From Paucidesulfovibrio gracilis DSM 16080 (GTDB taxonomy: Bacteria > Desulfobacterota > Desulfovibrionia > Desulfovibrionales > Desulfovibrionaceae), in contig NZ_FUYC01000001.1 of the NCBI RefSeq assembly GCF_900167125.1, forward strand, positions 372,001 to 436,000: a DNA stretch of 64,000 nucleotides. The letters are read 5' to 3'. How positions within the stretch are numbered: the first letter of the stretch is position 1; each line of letters starts with the position of its first letter. Under the pieces are notes generated by a model. It was given only the letters and a program-made list of their open reading frames with translations, was not told the DNA's origin and searched no databases. This document shows, piece by piece, positions 60,862-64,000 of the stretch. Both the position numbers and the translations under genes were made by a program.

Positions 60862-62274
60862 ATGTCTGAAGTCGTTACCCGGTTCGCGCCCAGTCCTACG
60901 GGCTTTTTGCACATCGGCGGCGCCCGCACCGCCCTGTTTTCCTATCTGCTGGCCAAAAGCCAGGGCGGACGCTTCCTGCTGCGCATTGAGGACACGGACC
61001 GTGAACGCTCCACTCCGGAAGCCACCCAAGCCATTCTGGACGCCATGCAATGGCTGGATCTGCCCTCGGATGGGGAAATCGTATACCAGCACGCCCGCCA
61101 GGATCGGCACAACGAAATCATTGACCAGCTTCTGGCCTCGGGCAACGCCTACTATTGCGACTGTAGCAAGGAGCAGGTGGACGCCATGCGCGAACGTGCT
61201 CGCGCCGAGGGAAAGAAGCCCAAATACGACGGAACCTGCCGCGAACGCGGTCTGGAAGCGGGCGAGGGACGCGTGGTCCGCCTAAAAACGCCCCTGCAAG
61301 GCTCTGTGGCCTACAACGACCAGGTCAAGGGACCGATTGCCGTTTCCTGCGAGGAAATGGACGACATGATTCTGCGCCGCTCCGACGGAACCCCCACCTA
61401 CAACCTGGCCGTGGTGGTGGACGACCACGACATGGGCGTGACCCACGTGCTGCGCGGGGACGACCACGTCAACAACACGCCGCGCCAGATTCTCATCTAC
61501 CGCGCCATGGACTGGGATGTGCCGGAATTCGGCCATGTGCCCATGATCCTGGGACCGGACAAGAAAAAGCTTTCCAAGCGGCACGGCGCCTTGTCGGTCA
61601 TGGAATATGAAGCCATGGGCTATCTGCCCGAGGCCGTGGTCAACTATCTGGCCCGCCTTGGCTGGAGTCACGGCGACCAGGAAGTGTTCCACCGGGAAGA
61701 ACTGCACGCCCTGTTCAGCCTGGACAACCTGGGCAGCTCTCCCTCGGTATTTGACACCAAAAAGCTGGAATGGCTCAACGCCCAGTACATCATGGAGGCC
61801 GACCCGGACCGGCTCACGGATCTGGTCATGGACGTGATTCGCGCCGAAGTGGGTGACGACCAGGCCCAAGCCCTGGACCGCGCCATGCTCCGCAAGGCCG
61901 TCCCCCTGCTCCAGCCTCGGGCCAAAACCCTGGTGGACATGGCCGAGGCCGCCCGCTTCTTCCTGGTGGATGCCGCCTATGTGCAATATGAAGAAAAGGC
62001 CGTAAAAAAATTCCTCACCGCCGAAAGCCTCTCGCTGCTTGCCGAGTACACGGACGCATTGCGCGAGCATGAAAATTTCAGCGAAGAGGCATTGGAAGAA
62101 ATGACCAAAACCTTTGTGGAGTCACGCGGGCTTAAGTTCAAGGCCATTGCCCAGCCCATCCGCGTTTCCATCACGGGCCGCACCGCCAGCCCCGGGCTTT
62201 TTGAAACCATGGTGGTCCTGGGACGCGACCAGACCCTTGCCCGACTCAACAGGGTGCAGGATTTCGGCCTCTAG
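60862..62274 (+). CDS. gltX: Glutamyl-tRNA synthetase
   Basis: Charges tRNA-Glu (and possibly tRNA-Gln for later amidation). 470 aa, class I. HIGH motif in RFAPSPTGFLHIGGARTAL, IEDTDRERSTPEATQAILD, NLAVVVDDHDMGVTHVLRG, and the KMSKS-type loop LGPDKKKLSKRHGALSV. The C-terminal anticodon-binding helical domain is complete. AAAGGAGAGG precedes the ATG; an upstream in-frame extension covers the leader element and is not needed. Confidence 0.97.
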   Translation: MSEVVTRFAPSPTGFLHIGGARTALFSYLLAKSQGGRFLLRIEDTDRERSTPEATQAILDAMQWLDLPSDGEIVYQHARQDRHNEIIDQLLASGNAYYCDCSKEQVDAMRERARAEGKKPKYDGTCRERGLEAGEGRVVRLKTPLQGSVAYNDQVKGPIAVSCEEMDDMILRRSDGTPTYNLAVVVDDHDMGVTHVLRGDDHVNNTPRQILIYRAMDWDVPEFGHVPMILGPDKKKLSKRHGALSVMEYEAMGYLPEAVVNYLARLGWSHGDQEVFHREELHALFSLDNLGSSPSVFDTKKLEWLNAQYIMEADPDRLTDLVMDVIRAEVGDDQAQALDRAMLRKAVPLLQPRAKTLVDMAEAARFFLVDAAYVQYEEKAVKKFLTAESLSLLAEYTDALREHENFSEEALEEMTKTFVESRGLKFKAIAQPIRVSITGRTASPGLFETMVVLGRDQTLARLNRVQDFGL

Positions 62275-62323
62275 GCCGGTCCAGGCACCTGGAGCCGTCC
62301 CTTTCGCGTGGGGCGCTACAGCA

Positions 62324-62356
62324 CAACGCCCGGGACCAGCTCGGTTCCGGGCGTTG
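62324..62356. terminator. Hairpin between gltX and hybrid kinase
   Basis: CAACGCCCGGGACC pairs with GGTTCCGGGCGTTG (14 bp, one wobble) around a 5-nt loop, between convergent genes. No T run follows on either strand. Confidence 0.65.
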
Positions 62357-62397
62357 CTGCGTGCAAAACAACTGTAAACGTCACGAGCGGCACCGGC

Positions 62398-64000
62398 TCA
62401 GCGCTTCCGAACCCAATCCAGCACGCCCCGCAGTTTTTCCATGTTCACCGGCTTGGTCAGGCAGTGATCCATGCCCCCGGCGAGAAAACGTTCCTGATCC
62501 GATTCCATGGCATACGCCGTGAGCGCCACCACAGGGACATCCGACACGGCCGCGAACTCCGGATCGTTCCGCAGATGGCCCGTGGCTTCCAGACCATCCA
62601 TGACCGGCATCTGCACGTCCATGAGCACCAGGTCGGGCCGCTGCTCGCGTAGCGCATCCAACGCCTGGGAACCGTCCCGGGCCAGGGTCACGCCGTGGCC
62701 GAGCTTTTCCAACTGCCGCGTCAGGGCAATGCCGCTGACCCGATCGTCCTCCACCACCAAAATCCGCAACGCTTTCGACACATCACCTTCCTCGCCGGAC
62801 TCAGAATGGGTAAGCGACGCAGGGGCTTCATCCGGAACAGGCATGGTTTCCTGCGACTTCGGAGTCGCCGGGATGGAATCCCGGGGCGCGTCCACACGCT
62901 CCCCGGCCTCGGACAAGGCTACGCAGAAACAAAAGGTGGTGCCGCTGCCGAGTTCACTCTCCAGGCTGATTTCTCCACCCATGAGATGCACCAGTCGGCG
63001 GCAGATGGAGAGTCCCAGCCCCGCTCCCTGATGTTCGCGCTGATACCCGTCTCCGCCCTGCACAAAGGGAGTGAACAACGCACTGAGCGTCTCCTCGGCA
63101 ATGCCCGTACCCGAGTCCTCCACCACAAACAACAGACGACGGCATCCCGGTTTGCCACAGGGAAGTGGAGACACATTCACGGAAATGCCGCCGGTGGCGG
63201 TAAACTTGAACGCGTTGCCCAGCAAGTTGCCGATCACCTGCTGCAAGCGCAACACGTCCCCCACCATGGCCTCGGGCACCCCGGGATCCACGTGCAATTT
63301 GAGATGCAGCCCCGCCTGGGCGGCCATGGGTTGATACAACCCCACCACCTGACGCAAGGCCGGACGAATCTGAAAGACCTCCTCCACCAGAGGCAGTTTC
63401 CCTGCCTCCACGCGGGAGATGTCCAAAATATCGGAAAGCAGGCGATGCAGCCGCTGCACCGCGCCCAACGCCATGAACGCGTACTCGTCCTGTTCCTGGC
63501 TCAGGGAGGAGTCCCGCAACAATTGCAGCATACCCACCACGCCGTTAAGCGGCGTTCGCAACTCATGGCTCATGTTGGCCAGAAACTGCGACTTGGCCTT
63601 GTTCGCGGCCTCGGCCTGCTCCTTGGCTTGCACGGCCTCCTGCTCCGCCAGTTTGCGGGCCGTGATGTCCATGTGCGTCCCGACCATACGTAATCCGCGG
63701 CCGGTTTCATCGCGCTCCACCACGCGTCCCCGCGAGGAAATCCAAACCCATCGGCCGTTGCGGGCCTGCATGCGAAATTCCTGCTCCGCGGCGTCGCGCC
63801 GGTTCTCCAGGCAGGCGCTGTTCATCCGCTGCACGGCCTCACGGTCCTCAGGGTGTAGGCGGCTGAGCCAAAAATCAATCCCCATGTCCGTTTCCGAGGG
63901 CAGATACCCAAGCATGGAGGCATATCCCGGGCTGTAATACACCTCATCGGTCACCGTGTTCCAATCCCACAAACCGTCGCGGGAAGCTTCCATGGCCAGG
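62398..64000 (-). CDS. Hybrid PAS sensor kinase with receiver domain (5' end cut)
   Basis: At least 533 aa visible; the N-terminus lies beyond the window. A PAS/PAC domain (SRDGLWDWNTVTDEVYYSPG, then GTHMDITARKLAEQEA) is followed by a coiled coil. The kinase core has H-box FLANMSHELRTPLNGVVGML, N-box VIGNLLGNAFKFTATGGI, and G-boxes VEDSGTGIAEE and GAGLGLSICRRLVHLM. A linker leads to a C-terminal receiver with VVEDDRVSGIAL, phospho-acceptor Asp in LVLMDVQMPVMDG, and LTKPVNMEKL. The missing N-terminus may hold more PAS or membrane domains. Partner and signal unknown. Confidence 0.9.
   Translation of the reverse strand, partial: LAMEASRDGLWDWNTVTDEVYYSPGYASMLGYLPSETDMGIDFWLSRLHPEDREAVQRMNSACLENRRDAAEQEFRMQARNGRWVWISSRGRVVERDETGRGLRMVGTHMDITARKLAEQEAVQAKEQAEAANKAKSQFLANMSHELRTPLNGVVGMLQLLRDSSLSQEQDEYAFMALGAVQRLHRLLSDILDISRVEAGKLPLVEEVFQIRPALRQVVGLYQPMAAQAGLHLKLHVDPGVPEAMVGDVLRLQQVIGNLLGNAFKFTATGGISVNVSPLPCGKPGCRRLLFVVEDSGTGIAEETLSALFTPFVQGGDGYQREHQGAGLGLSICRRLVHLMGGEISLESELGSGTTFCFCVALSEAGERVDAPRDSIPATPKSQETMPVPDEAPASLTHSESGEEGDVSKALRILVVEDDRVSGIALTRQLEKLGHGVTLARDGSQALDALREQRPDLVLMDVQMPVMDGLEATGHLRNDPEFAAVSDVPVVALTAYAMESDQERFLAGGMDHCLTKPVNMEKLRGVLDWVRKR

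Noticed and set aside
1-64000. CRISPR arrays, prophage modules, insertion sequences or rRNA genes
   Set aside because: Looked for regularly spaced repeats, transposase or integrase motifs and rRNA signatures; none seen.

Overview
The window reads as an ordinary, gene-dense chromosomal stretch of a GC-rich (about 60% by eye) Gram-negative bacterium. It is most likely a deltaproteobacterium of the Desulfovibrio type. The clues are the long dcw cluster followed by an uncharacterised radical SAM gene, a FtsI with a PASTA tail, a sodium-type MotA with two MotB paralogues beside a bacteriohemerythrin, a stand-alone NifU-like domain, an AmrS radical SAM enzyme and many PAS sensor kinases. The taxonomic call is inference from gene content. 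No rRNA, CRISPR array, insertion sequence or prophage was seen.

Layout. 1-3.7 kb (minus strand): flagellar stator locus, FapA-like protein, MotA, MotB, second MotB and a bacteriohemerythrin cut by the window edge. 4-6.9 kb: a nucleoside-phosphorylase-fold protein, an exported PhnD-like protein and ispH. 7.3-12.3 kb: TetR regulator, RND adaptor and RND pump. 12.4-22.3 kb: housekeeping genes (diguanylate-cyclase-like protein, glutaminyl cyclase, lgt, ispG, proS, a DEDD exonuclease, purM, amrS) and a tRNA-Pro(UGG). 22.5-29.8 kb: GNAT acetyltransferase, small zinc ribbon, HD hydrolase, UspA, RlmD-type methyltransferase, a tandem pair of small paralogous unknown proteins, a DUF3108 protein and a NikK/NikL-like exported pair. 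29.9-32.4 kb: an HD-GYP protein in an operon with pyruvate kinase.

32.7-49.8 kb is a complete division and cell-wall operon: mraZ-rsmH-ftsL-ftsI-murE-murF-mraY-murD-ftsW-murG-murC-murB-ftsQ-ftsA-ftsZ. Most junctions overlap or nearly touch, there is no ddl, and G-rich repeats upstream of mraZ look like MraZ operator boxes. It takes the precursor from UDP-MurNAc to lipid II, polymerises and cross-links it at the septum, and encodes the Z-ring. A radical SAM gene follows.

52.1-56.8 kb is the most striking accessory locus. It holds a ZraP-like His/Gly-rich periplasmic protein, a DUF4405 membrane protein with a repeated helical C-terminal region, a sensor kinase with a His/Gly-rich periplasmic insert, and a sigma-54 response regulator with an intact GAFTGA loop. 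Upstream of the ZraP-like gene there is a near-consensus sigma-54 promoter and, 50-100 bp further up, paired TGTGCA/TGCACA inverted repeats that fit enhancer sites for this regulator. I read it as a self-regulated envelope-metal stress circuit.

56.9-64 kb: a cytosolic three-PAS kinase, a tRNA-dihydrouridine synthase, a NifU-like protein, gltX (preceded by a leader with nested long-range inverted repeats) and a hybrid sensor kinase that runs off the right edge.
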